From: JAAYDY01 sp964500225
GTDB taxonomy: Bacteria; Planctomycetota; Phycisphaerae; FEN-1346; JAACEH01
Direction of reading: 5' to 3'
Assembly (NCBI GenBank): GCA_964500225.1
Contig: CAZCOA010000005.1
Location: 1 to 64,000, forward strand
Length of the DNA: 64,000 nt
Both the position numbers and the translations under genes were made by a program. The notes beneath the pieces are model-generated. The model worked only from the letters and a program-made list of their open reading frames with translations, did not search any database and was not told the DNA's origin. Each line of letters starts with the position of its first letter. Position 1 is the first letter of the stretch. Below, one piece after another: positions 63,939-64,000 of this stretch.

Positions 63939-63955
63939 CGCCGCCACAGGCGGCG
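63939..63955 (+). terminator. possible terminator after the membrane-channel gene
   Basis: CGCCGCC (63939-63945), a 3-base loop, GGCGGCG (63949-63955), followed by a C/T-rich stretch (TCGTCCTCCACTTCTTGC). It lies about 50 bases after the stop codon. The remaining 45 bases of the window show nothing else. Confidence 0.35.
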
Positions 63956-64000
63956 TCGTCCTCCACTTCTTGCTCGCTGCTAGAAGTTCTCGCCGAACAA

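Overview
This window reads as chromosomal DNA, roughly 62% G+C by eye, from a Gram-negative-type (diderm) bacterium, most probably a member of the Planctomycetota, perhaps a Phycisphaerae-like lineage. The reasons are the style of the 16S 5' region, lipid A synthesis (lpxB) beside a TolC-type outer-membrane protein, DUF4838 and dockerin-type secreted proteins, and a long MoxR/DUF58/VWA operon with a TPR and beta-propeller protein. I could not run a database search, so the taxonomic placement is an inference. No prophage, insertion sequence, CRISPR array or tRNA gene was recognised; most of the window looks like stable core genome.

Layout. 1-1260: 5' part of a 16S rRNA gene (minus strand, cut by the window edge) with two tandem sigma-70 promoters and a boxA-like leader. 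1.4-4.8 kb (minus): three small exported proteins, then bioB and a ketoacyl-synthase homologue. 5.1-9.3 kb (plus): coiled-coil zinc-ribbon protein, RNase HI, the RNase P RNA gene, a DUF4432 sugar-binding-fold protein and asd. lpxB (minus) converges on asd across a strong hairpin. 10.8-19.8 kb (plus): rimO, pgsA, and the helicase-nuclease pair addB-addA, then an XRE-cupin regulator.

20.4-42.4 kb (minus) is the dominant feature: a 22-kb, thirteen-gene co-directional cluster that begins with an ECF-type sigma factor and a zinc-finger membrane anti-sigma protein. It continues through two TPR or beta-propeller secreted proteins, MoxR ATPase, DUF58 protein, two membrane VWA/amidotransferase-fold proteins, a 1200-residue membrane coiled-coil protein, a Gln-rich exported protein, an alpha-toroid repeat protein, an NPCBM-domain protein and a degenerate phosphoesterase-fold lipoprotein. 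Many junctions overlap or lie within a few bases, so it is probably one envelope-directed assembly or chaperone system with its own sigma/anti-sigma switch. A divergent sensor kinase with a c-type haem motif lies next to it.

44.7-49.7 kb: a secreted DUF4838 protein, a small zinc-ribbon protein and a dockerin-bearing secreted protein. 49.9-53.8 kb (plus): aspS, pyruvate kinase and a lipoprotein. 53.8-54.5 kb: a stretch that looks like decayed coding sequence. 54.5-63.9 kb: a cold-shock protein with a long leader, pyruvate phosphate dikinase, a ferredoxin/ASKHA (RACo-like) activator, a TolC-family lipoprotein and a mechanosensitive-channel-type membrane protein. Pyruvate kinase and PPDK together give the cell both directions of the PEP/pyruvate step.
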